Program-made: the position numbers and the translations under genes
The notes under the pieces: model-generated
Seen by the model: only the letters and a program-made list of their open reading frames with translations
What the model was told of the DNA's origin: nothing
The model's database searches: none
Part shown: positions 54,516-63,358 of the stretch, piece by piece
How the letters are laid out: each line of letters begins with the position of its first letter
Position numbering within the stretch: position 1 is the stretch's first letter
Source of the DNA: Falsiroseomonas oleicola
Lineage (GTDB): Bacteria; Pseudomonadota; Alphaproteobacteria; Acetobacterales; Acetobacteraceae
Reading direction: 5' to 3'
NCBI RefSeq assembly: GCF_019029495.1
Contig: NZ_JAERQM010000009.1
Coordinates: 1-64,000 of the forward strand
DNA length: 64,000 nt

Positions 54516-54577
54516 CTCTCCCCCCATCAGGGCGGCCACCCCAATCGGTGGCCGCAGAGGCCAAATCTGGGGGAGAG
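54516..54577 (+). promoter_or_regulatory. 5' leader structure covering the coxS ribosome-binding site
   Basis: CTCTCCCCCCA (54516-54526) can pair with TGGGGGAGAG (54568-54577), ten pairs with one bulged C. The second strand is the ribosome-binding site of coxS (ATG at 54583). Inside lies a perfect 9-bp hairpin, GCGGCCACC CCAATC GGTGGCCGC (54532-54555). Forming the outer stem would block translation, so this may be a regulatory leader. A TTGACG at 54491-54496 could be part of a promoter. Confidence 0.45.
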
Positions 54578-54582
54578 GCGCG

Positions 54583-55089
54583 ATGCCGCAGGTGACACTG
54601 ACGGTCAACGACACGAAACACACGGTGGAGGTCGAGGCCCGCACCCTGCTGGTGGAGACACTGCGGGAACAGCTTCGTCTCACCGGCACCCATGTCGGCT
54701 GCGATACCAGCCAGTGCGGCGCCTGCGTCGTCCATATGGGCGGGGACAGCGTGAAGTCCTGTACCATCCTGTCCGTGCAATGCGACGGCAGCGACATCAC
54801 CACCATCGAGGGCCTGGCGGCCGCCGACGGCACGCTGCATCCGATGCAGGAAGCCTTCCGGGAATACCATGCGCTTCAGTGCGGCTTCTGCACCCCCGGC
54901 ATGGTCATGTCCGCCATCGACCTGGTGAACAAGCATCCCGACGGCATGTCCGAGAAGGAGATCCGGGAGGGGCTGGAGGGCAATCTCTGCCGCTGCACCG
55001 GCTACCACAACATCGTGAAGGCGATCGCCGCCGCACAGGATGTGATGCAGGGCCGCGTGCCGGAACTGGTGCGCGCCGCCGCCGAATAG
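54583..55089 (+). CDS. Molybdenum hydroxylase iron-sulfur subunit (CoxS type)
   Basis: The 168-residue protein has two 2Fe-2S sites: C40, C45, C48, C60 ([14 protein letters not shown], plant-ferredoxin-like) and C100, C103, C136, C138 (QCGFCTPGM and [12 protein letters not shown]). It passes electrons from the molybdenum centre to FAD in the xanthine dehydrogenase family. The ATG at 54583 follows GGGGGAGAGG. It is the first gene of the SLM set, an order different from the coxMSL of true CO dehydrogenase operons. Confidence 0.94.
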   Translation: MPQVTLTVNDTKHTVEVEARTLLVETLREQLRLTGTHVGCDTSQCGACVVHMGGDSVKSCTILSVQCDGSDITTIEGLAAADGTLHPMQEAFREYHALQCGFCTPGMVMSAIDLVNKHPDGMSEKEIREGLEGNLCRCTGYHNIVKAIAAAQDVMQGRVPELVRAAAE

Positions 55090-55122
55090 GCCGGGACTCC
55101 GGTTGGGTGCTCCGCGGACCTA

Positions 55123-55141
55123 GCCCCCCGATAGAGGGGGC
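55123..55141 (+). promoter_or_regulatory. Hairpin between coxS- and coxL-type genes
   Basis: GCCCCC, a 7-base loop and GGGGGC lie in the 99-bp gap. They are flanked by CCGCGG on both sides (55112-55117 and 55143-55148), which could extend the stem. It may set the relative expression of the two subunits. Confidence 0.35.
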
Positions 55142-55188
55142 ACCGCGGCGGGCCAGCCTGTTGCAACGCGACGGGGAGGAATCAAGCA

Positions 55189-57576
55189 ATGAACGTGGTG
55201 ACGCCCTTCGAGGGCATCGGCGCCAGCCTGCGCCGCAAGGAGGATTTCCGGTTCCTGATGGGCCGAGGGCAGTATGTGGATGACCTCAACCGGCCAGGCC
55301 AGACCCATGCCGTGATGCTGCGCAGCCCGCATGCCCATGCGACCATCGACCGCATCGACACCGCCGCTGCCAAGGCGATGCCGGGGGTCAAGGCGATCTT
55401 CGTGGGGGAGGACATGGCGGCCGAATCCATCGGCGGCATCCCCTGCGGCTGGCAGATCCACAGCAAGGACGGCTCCCCGATGGCGGAGCCGATGCATCCG
55501 GCTTTGGCGCTGGGCAAGGTGCGCCATGTCGGCGACCCGGTGGCGGTGGTGATCGCGGAGACGAAGGCCCAGGCGCGGGATGCGGCGGAAGCCATCATTG
55601 TCGACTACACGCCGCTGCCCGCCGTCTCCGGCACCGTGGCCGCGCTTCAGCCGGATGCGCCGCAGGTGCATGAGGCCGCGCCGGGCAACCTCTGCTACGA
55701 CTGGCACATCGGTGACAAGGCGGCGCAGGAAGCCGCCTTCGCCCGCGCCGCGCGGGTGGTGACGTTCGAGACGACGAACAACCGCCTGGTGCCGAATGCG
55801 ATGGAACCGCGCGCGGCCATCGGCGATTTCGACAGCTTTTCCGGCGACTACACCCTCTACACCACCAGCCAGAACCCGCATGTGATCCGGCTGCTGATGG
55901 GCGCCTTCGTGCTGCACATCCCCGAATCCAAGCTGCGCGTGGTGGCGCCCGATGTCGGCGGCGGCTTCGGCAGCAAGATCTACCACTATGCCGAGGAGGC
56001 CATCGTCACCTGGGCCGCCGGCAAGGTGAAGCGGCCGGTCAAATGGACCTGCGAGCGGTCTGAATCCTTCATGTCGGACGCCCATGGCCGCGACCATGTC
56101 TCCGCCGCTGAACTGGCACTGGATGCGGAGGGAAAAATCCTCGCGCTGAAGGTGCACACCCTGGCGAATATGGGCGCCTATCTCTCCACCTTCGCACCCT
56201 GCGTGCCGACCTATCTCTACGCCACGCTGCTGTCGGGCGTGTATGCCATGCCGGTGATCTATGCGGAGGTGAAGGCGGTCTTCACCAACACGGTCCCCGT
56301 CGATGCCTATCGCGGCGCCGGGAGGCCGGAGGCGACCTATCTGCTGGAACGGCTGATGGATGTGGCGGCCGCCGAGGCCGGGCTCGACAAGGTCGAGTTC
56401 CGCCGGCGCAACTTCATCCGGCCGGACCAGTTCCCCTACCAGACGCCGGTCGCCCTGCAATATGACAGCGGCGACTACCATTCGACGCTCGCGGCCTGCC
56501 TGGAGACGGCGGGCTGGGCGGGGTTCGAAGCCCGCAGGGCCGAGAGCAAATCTCGGAAGAAGCTGCGCGGCATTGGCATCTCCACCTATGTCGAGGCCTG
56601 CGGCATCGCGCCCTCCGCCGTCGTGGGCTCGCTCGGCGCGCGGGCGGGGCTCTATGAGGTCGGCACCATCCGCGTGCATCCGACCGGCAGTGTCACCGTG
56701 CTGACCGGCGCGCATAGCCATGGGCAGGGGCATGAGACCACCTTCGCCCAGTTGGTCGCCGACAAGCTCGGCGTGCCGACGGCGAATGTGGACATCGTGC
56801 ATGGCGATACCGCCAAGGTGCCCTTCGGCATGGGCACCTATGGCAGCCGGTCGCTGGCCGTGGGCGGGTCCGCGATGGACAAGGCGATGGACAAGATCAT
56901 CACCAAGGGCAAGCGCATCGCCGCCCATCTGATGGAAGCCAGCGTCGAGGATGTGGAGTTCGAGCGCGGCACCTTCCGGGTGGCCGGCACGGACAAGACC
57001 AAGTCCCTGACGGATATCAGCCTGGCCGCCTACGTCCCCCACAACTACCCGATCGATGAGATCGAGCCGGGGCTGGAAGAGACGGCCTTCTACGACCCGA
57101 AGAACTTCACCTATCCGGGCGGCTGCCATATCTGCGAGGTCGAGATCGACCCGGAGACGGGGCGAACGGAAGTGCTGAATTTCACGGCGGTGGACGATGT
57201 CGGCCGGGTCATCAACCCGATGATCGTCGAGGGCCAGGTGCAGGGCGGCGTCGCCCAGGGCATCGGCCAGGCGCTGCTGGAAGCGGCGATCTATGATGCC
57301 TCCGGGCAACTCGTCTCCGGCTCCTTCATGGATTACACCATGCCGAGGGCCGGCGACCTTCCGGATGTCGGCGTCGCCACCCATACCACGCTCTGCACCC
57401 ACAACCCGCTCGGGGTGAAGGGGTGTGGCGAGGTGGGGGCCATCGGCTCGCCGCCGGCGGTGATGAATGCGGTGGTGGATGCCTTGCGTGACTATGGCGT
57501 GCGCCATGTGGAAATGCCGGCGACGCCGCAGAAGATCTGGGGCATCGTCAACAGCCACAGGCTCGCGGCGGAATAG
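55189..57576 (+). CDS. Molybdenum hydroxylase large subunit (CoxL-like, not form I)
   Basis: The 795-residue protein has the molybdopterin-binding features VGGGFGSK (256-263) and the catalytic glutamate near 748 in [14 protein letters not shown]. The active-site loop reads AYRGAGR (373-379), whereas true CO dehydrogenases have AYRCSFR. It is therefore one of the form II-like enzymes, whose natural substrates are mostly unknown N-heterocycles or aldehydes. The start ATG follows GGGGAGGA. Dedicated maturation genes (XdhC or CoxDEF types) are absent from the window. Confidence 0.94.
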   Translation: MNVVTPFEGIGASLRRKEDFRFLMGRGQYVDDLNRPGQTHAVMLRSPHAHATIDRIDTAAAKAMPGVKAIFVGEDMAAESIGGIPCGWQIHSKDGSPMAEPMHPALALGKVRHVGDPVAVVIAETKAQARDAAEAIIVDYTPLPAVSGTVAALQPDAPQVHEAAPGNLCYDWHIGDKAAQEAAFARAARVVTFETTNNRLVPNAMEPRAAIGDFDSFSGDYTLYTTSQNPHVIRLLMGAFVLHIPESKLRVVAPDVGGGFGSKIYHYAEEAIVTWAAGKVKRPVKWTCERSESFMSDAHGRDHVSAAELALDAEGKILALKVHTLANMGAYLSTFAPCVPTYLYATLLSGVYAMPVIYAEVKAVFTNTVPVDAYRGAGRPEATYLLERLMDVAAAEAGLDKVEFRRRNFIRPDQFPYQTPVALQYDSGDYHSTLAACLETAGWAGFEARRAESKSRKKLRGIGISTYVEACGIAPSAVVGSLGARAGLYEVGTIRVHPTGSVTVLTGAHSHGQGHETTFAQLVADKLGVPTANVDIVHGDTAKVPFGMGTYGSRSLAVGGSAMDKAMDKIITKGKRIAAHLMEASVEDVEFERGTFRVAGTDKTKSLTDISLAAYVPHNYPIDEIEPGLEETAFYDPKNFTYPGGCHICEVEIDPETGRTEVLNFTAVDDVGRVINPMIVEGQVQGGVAQGIGQALLEAAIYDASGQLVSGSFMDYTMPRAGDLPDVGVATHTTLCTHNPLGVKGCGEVGAIGSPPAVMNAVVDALRDYGVRHVEMPATPQKIWGIVNSHRLAAE

Positions 57577-57593
57577 AGAGGGGATTCGGGACC

Positions 57594-58391
57594 ATGTATG
57601 ATTTCGCCTACCACAAGCCCGCCTCGGTCGCGGATGCCGTGAAGATCCTGGCCTCCGACCCCGAAGCGCGTCCGATCTCGGGCGGCATGACCCTGCTGCC
57701 GGCGCTGAAGCTGCGGCTGAACAAGCCGACCGCCGTGGTCGACCTCTCCGGCATCGCCGAACTCCGCGGCGTGAAGCGGGAAGGCGACAAGCTGGTGATC
57801 GGCGCCCTGACCCGGCATTTCGAGGTGGCGACCTCGGCCGAGGTGAAGGCCGCCATCCCGGCGCTGGCCGCCATGGCGAACACCATCGGCGACACCCAGG
57901 TGCGCAATCGCGGCACCATGGGCGGCTCCGTCGCCAATAACGATCCCTCGGCCGATTATCCGGCGGCGCTGCTGGCGCTCGGGGCGACCATCCAGACCGA
58001 CAAGCGCACGGTCCCGGCCGATGAATTCTTCAACGGCATGTTCACCACGGTGCTGGAGGTGGGGGAGCTGGTGACGGCGATCCACATCCCCATTCCGGAA
58101 AAGGCCGGCTACGCCAAGATGCGCAACCCGGCGAGCCGCTATTCCATGGCGGGCGTCTTCGTCGCCAAGGGCGCGGCGGGCGTGCGGGTCGCGGTGAATG
58201 GCGCCGGCGCCAATGGCGTGTTCCGCGAGAAGGCGATGGAAGCGGCGCTCGCCGCCAACTGGTCGCCGGATGCCGTGGCGGCGGTGAAGGTCGATGCCGG
58301 CCTGATGAATGGCGACATCCACGGCAGCGCCGAATACCGCGCCCATCTGGTGACGGTGATGGCCAAGCGCGCGGTGGTGGATGCCGGCTGA
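57594..58391 (+). CDS. Molybdenum hydroxylase FAD subunit (CoxM type)
   Basis: The 265-residue protein has the FAD-binding patterns ISGGMTLLPALKLR (near residues 25-38) and TIGDTQVRNRGTMGGSVANN (near 100). A C-terminal domain (from about 180) follows. It takes electrons from the iron-sulfur subunit. It starts 17 bp after coxL, and its end overlaps the next gene by 11 bp, extending the operon. Confidence 0.93.
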   Translation: MYDFAYHKPASVADAVKILASDPEARPISGGMTLLPALKLRLNKPTAVVDLSGIAELRGVKREGDKLVIGALTRHFEVATSAEVKAAIPALAAMANTIGDTQVRNRGTMGGSVANNDPSADYPAALLALGATIQTDKRTVPADEFFNGMFTTVLEVGELVTAIHIPIPEKAGYAKMRNPASRYSMAGVFVAKGAAGVRVAVNGAGANGVFREKAMEAALAANWSPDAVAAVKVDAGLMNGDIHGSAEYRAHLVTVMAKRAVVDAG

Positions 58392-59115
58392 GACTCCGTC
58401 CCATGACGAACTGGTGGCGCGGCATGAACGCGCCACCGACGACATCCTGCATCTTCATCTGCGCAACCCGGCCAATACCGATGGCCGGCTGATCGTCACC
58501 TTCGCCACGCACAACACGGGCGCGCGCTACGCCTCGCTGGAGGCGGTCCATCGTTGGCTGCCGATGGATGTGCTGGCCTTCCGGGATCCCTCCAACGGCT
58601 ACTACCTGTACCAGGATGGCGGCGCCCGTTTCGGGGCGCTGCTGCGTGAGCTGGTGCAGGGCTATGATCCCACGAAGATCCTGCTTTTCGGCTCATCCAT
58701 GGGCGGCTATGCGGCGCTGCGTTGGGCGATCGAGCTGGGGGCGAGCTGCGTCGTCTCCAATCCGCAGGTCAACCTCGATTCGGCGGCGACCTTCGCCTGG
58801 TCCGATCTGCGCACCAATATCCTGCGCATTCCCCATCGCGTGAACCTGGATGAACTACCGCCCGGTCCACGCCAGGCGGCCTTGACGGTGCTGCACAGCC
58901 GCCATCCGATGGATCTGGACGCGATGCGCCGGCTGTTCGGCTTCTGGCTGACCGCGCCGGGCATGGCGTTGAACCTGGAACAGGCGGCGGAGGAGGCGCA
59001 TGCCTATCTGATCCGCGACTTTCCACATTTCCGCCGGCTGGTGGAGACCACGCTGGCGCAGCGCAAGGCCCTGGTCGCCGTGCCACGCCGGCCCGCCACC
59101 GTCGCCGCGGCCTGA
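58381..59115 (+). CDS. Small alpha/beta hydrolase-like protein
   Basis: The 244-residue protein has a nucleophile-elbow motif GSSMGG at 104-109 (serine 106) in LLFGSSMGGYAALRWA, preceded by a strand LIVTFATH. These are features of alpha/beta hydrolases. The acid and histidine of a triad are not obvious; H173 (HSRHPMD) is a candidate. I do not recognise a named family. Its ATG lies inside the FAD-subunit gene, so it is translationally coupled and probably acts on the hydroxylase product. Confidence 0.7.
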   Translation: MPAETPSHDELVARHERATDDILHLHLRNPANTDGRLIVTFATHNTGARYASLEAVHRWLPMDVLAFRDPSNGYYLYQDGGARFGALLRELVQGYDPTKILLFGSSMGGYAALRWAIELGASCVVSNPQVNLDSAATFAWSDLRTNILRIPHRVNLDELPPGPRQAALTVLHSRHPMDLDAMRRLFGFWLTAPGMALNLEQAAEEAHAYLIRDFPHFRRLVETTLAQRKALVAVPRRPATVAAA

Positions 59116-59130
59116 GCCGAACTCTTCCCA

Positions 59131-59164
59131 AGCCCCAGCCCAGCCGGCAGGCTGCGCCGGGGCT
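59131..59164 (+). promoter_or_regulatory. Hairpin directly before the HpxZ-like gene
   Basis: AGCCCC and GGGGCT enclose a second stem CAGCC GGCA GGCTG with small internal loops. The structure ends 3 bases before the AGGAGA ribosome-binding site. It may modulate coupling across this 63-bp gap. Confidence 0.35.
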
Positions 59165-59178
59165 GAAGGAGAGTGGAT

Positions 59179-59589
59179 GTGCGGATCGACGACCCGGCGG
59201 TGATCGCCGAAGTGCGGGCGGTGTTCGACCGCTACGAGGCGGCGCTGATGGCGAACCAGACCGAGACCCTCGACGCCATCTTCTGGGCCGATCCCCGCAC
59301 CGTGCGCTTCGGCATCGCCGAGATCCTCTATGGCCATGAGGCGATCCGGGCCTTCCGCGCCTCCGTCACCGCCTATGCCCAGCGCATCCAGCGCCAGGTG
59401 CGGATCACCGCCTTTGGGCCGGATGTGGCCGCGACGCATCTGGAGTATGAGCGCATCGGCACCGGGCTGATCGGCCGCGAGACCAAGATCATGGCGCGAA
59501 TCCCGGGGGAGGGGTGGCGGGTGGTCTCGGCACATGTCTCGCTGCTGGCCGGCGGCGATCCGGCGCGGGTCATGGGGGATCAGCGGTGA
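59179..59589 (+). CDS. HpxZ/AtzH-like protein (DUF3225)
   Basis: The 136-residue NTF2-like protein has the family pattern DDPAVIAEVRAVFDRYEAAL, then TLDAIFWADPRTVRFGIAE and YGHEAIRAFRA. Members act beside amidases in oxalurate (HpxZ) and triazine (AtzH) breakdown. I choose the GTG at 59179, six bases from AGGAGA; a GTG two codons upstream is also in frame. The stop overlaps the next start. An amidase gene, the usual partner, is not present here. Confidence 0.85.
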   Translation: MRIDDPAVIAEVRAVFDRYEAALMANQTETLDAIFWADPRTVRFGIAEILYGHEAIRAFRASVTAYAQRIQRQVRITAFGPDVAATHLEYERIGTGLIGRETKIMARIPGEGWRVVSAHVSLLAGGDPARVMGDQR

Positions 59590-60860
59590 GTGGCGACAGA
59601 CAGATGCATGTGGTGGTGATCGGCGCGGGCATCATCGGCGCGGCGACGGCGCTGGGGGCGCTGCGGGAAGGCTACCGGGTGACCATCCTGGAGCCCGGCG
59701 AGCCGGGCGGGGAACAGGCGGCGAGCTATGGCAATGGCTGCTGGCTCAGCCCGATGTCGGTGATCCCGCCCTCCAGCCCCGGCCTGTGGAAGAAGGTGCC
59801 GAAATTCCTGGCCGACCCGTTGGGGCCGCTGGCGATCCGCTGGTCCTATTTCCCGAAGGTGCTGCCCTGGCTGGCGCGCTACCTCTGGGCAGGGTGGACC
59901 GAGGCGAAGGTGGAGGCCACGGCGCGCGCCCTGCGGCCGCTTCTGGTGGGCTCCCCGGCGCTGCACAAGGACCTGGCGGAACAGGCCGGCGTCGGCGCGC
60001 TGATCGAACAGCGCGGCCTGGTCTACATCTACGAGAACCGGCAGCAATTCGAGGCCGAGGCGCTGGCCTGGCGGGTGCGGAAGAAGGTCGGCATCGAATG
60101 GCTGGAGCTCGGCGCCGATGAGATGCGCCAGCGCGAGCCGGAACTCGACCGTCGCTACACCTTCGGCGCATTGGTGGAGGAGGGCGGGCATTGCCGCGAT
60201 CCGGGCGGCTATGTCGCCGCCCTGGTGGCGCTGGCCCGGTCCGAAGGCGCGGAATTGCGGCGGGAAAAGGCGACGGGCTTCCGGATCGAGGGCGGGCGCC
60301 TGAAGGCCGTGCTGACCCAAGGCGGGGAGGTGGCCTGCGACCGCGCGGTGATCTCGGCCGGCGCCTATTCGAAGCACCTCGCCGCCGCTGCGGGGTCGAA
60401 GGTGCCGCTGGAGACGGAGCGCGGCTACCACGCCATGGTGGCGGATGCAGAGGTCGGGCCGCGCACGCCGATGATGCCCTATGACGGCAAGATGTCGATC
60501 ACCTGGACCGATCGTGGCCTGCGCTGCGCCGGCCAGGTGGAGATCGCGGGGCTGGAGGCGGCGCCGAACTGGAAGCGGGCGGAGATCCTGCGCGACCATC
60601 TTCTGCGCAGCTTCCCGGGCCTGCCGCGCGACCTGCCGGCCAGCCGGGTGAGGATGTGGATGGGGCACCGCCCCTCCATGCCCGATGGCCTGCCCTGCAT
60701 CGGCCCCGCCGGCGCCTCCCCGGATGTGCTCTGCGCCTTTGGCCATGGCCATGTCGGGTTGGTGGCGGCACCACGCACGGCCACGGCGGTGGTCGATCTG
60801 CTCGCCGGAAGGTCCCCTGCGCTCGCCATCGAACCATTCCGGCCATCGCGCTTCGGATAA
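59586..60860 (+). CDS. FAD-dependent amine/D-amino-acid oxidoreductase (DadA-like)
   Basis: The 424-residue protein has the dinucleotide-binding loop VVVIGAGIIGAATALGALREG at the start and a C-terminal FAD contact region GHGHVGLVAAPRTA. This is the DAO/DadA family, oxidising D-amino acids, glycine, sarcosine or other secondary amines. The start is a GTG at 59586 overlapping the previous stop (GTGA); an ATG six codons on (59604) is the alternative. It closes the operon that began at coxS. Confidence 0.88.
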   Translation: MSGDRQMHVVVIGAGIIGAATALGALREGYRVTILEPGEPGGEQAASYGNGCWLSPMSVIPPSSPGLWKKVPKFLADPLGPLAIRWSYFPKVLPWLARYLWAGWTEAKVEATARALRPLLVGSPALHKDLAEQAGVGALIEQRGLVYIYENRQQFEAEALAWRVRKKVGIEWLELGADEMRQREPELDRRYTFGALVEEGGHCRDPGGYVAALVALARSEGAELRREKATGFRIEGGRLKAVLTQGGEVACDRAVISAGAYSKHLAAAAGSKVPLETERGYHAMVADAEVGPRTPMMPYDGKMSITWTDRGLRCAGQVEIAGLEAAPNWKRAEILRDHLLRSFPGLPRDLPASRVRMWMGHRPSMPDGLPCIGPAGASPDVLCAFGHGHVGLVAAPRTATAVVDLLAGRSPALAIEPFRPSRFG

Positions 60861-60923
60861 TCGCGCTTTTCGCTGGTTTTTCTTGCTACCTGGTGCAATC
60901 TTGCATGGTGGCGGCCCTGCATC

Positions 60924-61751
60924 GTGTCGGGTCGTGTCCACCAGTACGGATTGCATAAGATCGTGTTTCCCGACAACGAGCAGGGCGGCGCCGGGTCCGT
61001 CGAAGCCGAAGTGAAGTGGTACAATGCCCGCAAGGGTTTCGGCTTCGTCCTGGGACCGGATGGACAGGACGTCTTCTTCCACGCCTCGGCCTTGACCGAG
61101 GCGGGCATCGAGCCGCCGGATACCGGCGACAAGCTGAACTGCGAGATCGGGACGGACCGTCAGGGCCGGCGCCTCGTCACGCGGATCTATTCCGTGATCA
61201 AGGGTCCGGGCGGTGGTGACAGGGGCCCGCGCCCCGGTGGCTTCGGCGACCGTCCGCCGCGCCGCGACTTCGGTGGCGCCCCGGGCGGCTTCGGCGATCG
61301 TCCGCCGCGCCGCGACTTCGGCGGCGCCCCGGGCGGTTTCGGGGATCGTCCGCCGCGCCGCGACTTTGGCGGCGCTCCGGGCGGCTTCGGCGATCGTCCG
61401 CCGCGTCGTGACTTCGGTGGTGCGCCGGGTGGCTTTGGTGGTGGGGGCTATGGCGGCGGTGCCGGGGGCGGCTTCGGCGCGCCGCGTGGCAATTTCGGTG
61501 ACCGTCCGCCGCCGCGCCGCGACCGCGCCGAGGAAGGTGGCCCGACCTATGCCGTCAGCGGCACGGTGAAGTGGTTCGACCAGGTGCGCGGCTTCGGCTT
61601 CGTCACGCCGGAAGATGGGGGCCAGGACGTGTTCCTGCACTCCTCCGTCCTTCAGCGCGCCGGCCGCGCCGATGTGCAGCAGGGCGAGAAGGTGGCGCTG
61701 GATGTGCGTGACGGCCAGCGTGGCCGCCAGGCCGTCAATATGAAGGAATAG
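60924..61751 (+). CDS. Two-domain cold-shock protein with Gly/Arg-rich linker
   Basis: Up to 275 residues. The first cold-shock domain (from about residue 27) contains VKWYNARKGFGFV and DVFFHASAL. The second (from about 204) contains VKWFDQVRGFGFV and DVFLHSSVL. Both keep the aromatic RNP1/RNP2 residues that bind RNA. Between them lie four 16-residue repeats and more glycine-rich sequence. The start is uncertain: GTG 60924, TTG 60951 and GTG 60963 are all possible and none has a clear ribosome-binding site. It is probably an RNA chaperone. Confidence 0.88.
   Translation: MSGRVHQYGLHKIVFPDNEQGGAGSVEAEVKWYNARKGFGFVLGPDGQDVFFHASALTEAGIEPPDTGDKLNCEIGTDRQGRRLVTRIYSVIKGPGGGDRGPRPGGFGDRPPRRDFGGAPGGFGDRPPRRDFGGAPGGFGDRPPRRDFGGAPGGFGDRPPRRDFGGAPGGFGGGGYGGGAGGGFGAPRGNFGDRPPPRRDRAEEGGPTYAVSGTVKWFDQVRGFGFVTPEDGGQDVFLHSSVLQRAGRADVQQGEKVALDVRDGQRGRQAVNMKE
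61236..61427 (+). repeat. Four tandem 48-bp repeats in the cold-shock linker
   Basis: Units begin at 61236, 61284, 61332 and 61380. Each encodes GGFGDRPPRRDFGGAP with only synonymous differences between units. The pattern keeps the protein repeat intact while the DNA drifts, which argues for selection on the peptide. Confidence 0.95.
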
Positions 61752-61834
61752 GCCACTTCCCTTCTGGGTTGCGTGGGTCTGACCCCTCGGTGGCTCAAGC
61801 CTACAAATCATCACGCTTTTGGCGTCGCCTGCGG

Positions 61835-61865
61835 GACCCCGGCCGGGAAATCGGCCGGGGTCTTT
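61835..61865 (+). terminator. Rho-independent terminator of the cold-shock gene
   Basis: GACCCCGGCC (61835-61844), loop GGGAAATC and GGCCGGGGTC (61853-61862) are followed by TTT. This is the most typical terminator in the window. It lies 84 bp after the stop. Confidence 0.8.
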
Positions 61866-62014
61866 GCGTTCAATTCATCTTTTTCGCCTGAGGCGCGCAT
61901 CGCATCTGATTCGTTTACGCACTGTTCACGGTTTACGGGGAGTGTAGGGCCACCGCGACGGCCGATGCGCCGGATGTCGGGACGATCCACGGGAAGACCC
62001 CGGAGAACCACGCC

Positions 62015-62419
62015 ATGTCATCGACCCGTCTTGAGCCTTTGCCCCTGACCTGCCCAAGCCTGCCACCCCGTCAAGCCGGGCTGTTCTACGACCCGGTCCT
62101 GCGCATGGGCATTTCCTGGCTCGACGGCGCCGCGCCACGCCCGGTGCCACGCAGCACGCCCGTTTCAGGCCAGCATGCCCGCATGGTGCAGGCCGTCGCC
62201 GGCATCGTCGCCATCGCCGCCGAACGCGCCCGCCAGAGCGGCGAGCTCCCGGCACTGCGCGATGCGCTGGAACGTGCCCTCGGGCAGAGCCCGGCGGATT
62301 CGGAGCCCACCGATCCGCGTGAGCAGGGATTGCCCGAGCCGGCCCCGATCCACGACGCCGATCGCGGCAATGAGGGGGAACGCCTGGGCACCCTGCTGCG
62401 CCGCCAGTCGCGGCGCTGA
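62015..62419 (+). CDS. 134-residue protein of unknown function
   Basis: A small soluble protein without signal peptide or membrane helix begins with a proline-rich N-terminus (LPLTCPSLPPRQAGLFYDPVL). A helical segment follows (MVQAVAGIVAIAAERARQ, residues about 57-75) and then a charged tail ending LLRRQSRR. I do not recognise it. GGAGA precedes the ATG at a suitable distance. The 150 bp between the cold-shock terminator and this start are AT-rich for this genome and likely hold its promoter. Confidence 0.6.
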   Translation: MSSTRLEPLPLTCPSLPPRQAGLFYDPVLRMGISWLDGAAPRPVPRSTPVSGQHARMVQAVAGIVAIAAERARQSGELPALRDALERALGQSPADSEPTDPREQGLPEPAPIHDADRGNEGERLGTLLRRQSRR

Positions 62420-62501
62420 GGCGCGCCTGGAGCGACGCACCACACGCTCACCAATTGTTGGAACGCGCGGTTCCGGCCTTCGCCTCTTCTGTCATCGCGT
62501 C

Positions 62502-63242
62502 TCAGCCGAAACGGGTCGGGCGCAGGCCGCCCTGAAGCCAGGACACCAGCGTGTAGATGTCGAAGACGGGCAGGCCGAGTTCTGCCTGCAAGGCGGCCGC
62601 ATAGGGCGGCATATTGGTGCATTCCAGCACGATCGCACCGACCTCCGGATGTCGCGCCACCAGGGCGCGCCCGGCCTCCAGGATGTCCTGCTCGGCCAAA
62701 GCGACATCCAGGTCCGATTTCTCCGCCTTGATGAGCACGCGGAAGAATTCGCGCCCCGTCTCCGTCCCCTCCACCGGCACGTCCAGCGGCACATTCGCGG
62801 CCTGGAGATGCGCGGGCGTCAGCGAGCCGCGGCTGACGGTGATGACGCCGACACGCTTGCCGGGCGGCAGCATGGCCTGCACCCAGGGCACCTGCATCAG
62901 GGAAGATGTCGCCACCGGCACCTGCACGGCCGCCGCCAGCTCCGCCTGGAACAGTGACAGGAAGCCGCAATTGGTGGTGATGGCCTCCGCGCCCAGATCC
63001 ACCAGGTCCTTCGCCGCGGCGATGAAATCCGGCAGCAGCCCGCGCGCACCCTGAAGCACCACCTTCTCCGGACTGGCGCCGCGCACCACGCGGAACAGCA
63101 CGGGGAAGGGCCAGGTCGTGCCATTGCCCATGTCGCCAGGGATTCGCGGAAAGCGCGCTTCCAGCATCAGGATGCCAAGTGGTGCGCCATAGATGGATTT
63201 GCCGCCACGGGCGAGGCGCGGCGCATTGGACAGGTTTTGCAT
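62502..63242 (-). CDS. Aspartate/glutamate racemase-family protein
   Basis: The 246-residue protein has the paired-cysteine layout of the Asp/Glu/hydantoin racemase superfamily: C92 in TTNCGF and C208 in LECTNMPPYA. The family includes racemases, maleate isomerase and arylmalonate decarboxylase, so the substrate cannot be named. I start at ATG 63242; a TTG two codons upstream is possible. It is divergent from the Bug receptor gene (116-bp gap), and in this lineage such pairs often belong to one catabolic unit. Confidence 0.85.
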   Translation of the reverse strand: MQNLSNAPRLARGGKSIYGAPLGILMLEARFPRIPGDMGNGTTWPFPVLFRVVRGASPEKVVLQGARGLLPDFIAAAKDLVDLGAEAITTNCGFLSLFQAELAAAVQVPVATSSLMQVPWVQAMLPPGKRVGVITVSRGSLTPAHLQAANVPLDVPVEGTETGREFFRVLIKAEKSDLDVALAEQDILEAGRALVARHPEVGAIVLECTNMPPYAAALQAELGLPVFDIYTLVSWLQGGLRPTRFG

Positions 63243-63358
63243 GGCCAAAGCCTAGCCTCGCTTCGCTTTCTGTCCAGACGCCCGACGCAAGGGGTTGCGC
63301 GCCAGTCACCGGGGCGGTTCCTTGTGCCGTCAAACAGGCCCAACGGGATGCCAAAACC

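Noticed and set aside
55189-57576. Aerobic carbon monoxide dehydrogenase
   Set aside because: The active-site loop is AYRGAGR rather than AYRCSFR, the gene order is S-L-M, and the accessory cox genes are missing. Only the wider enzyme family is supported.
62452-62462. CCAATTGTTGG as a terminator after the 134-residue gene
   Set aside because: The stem is only four pairs and no T run follows.
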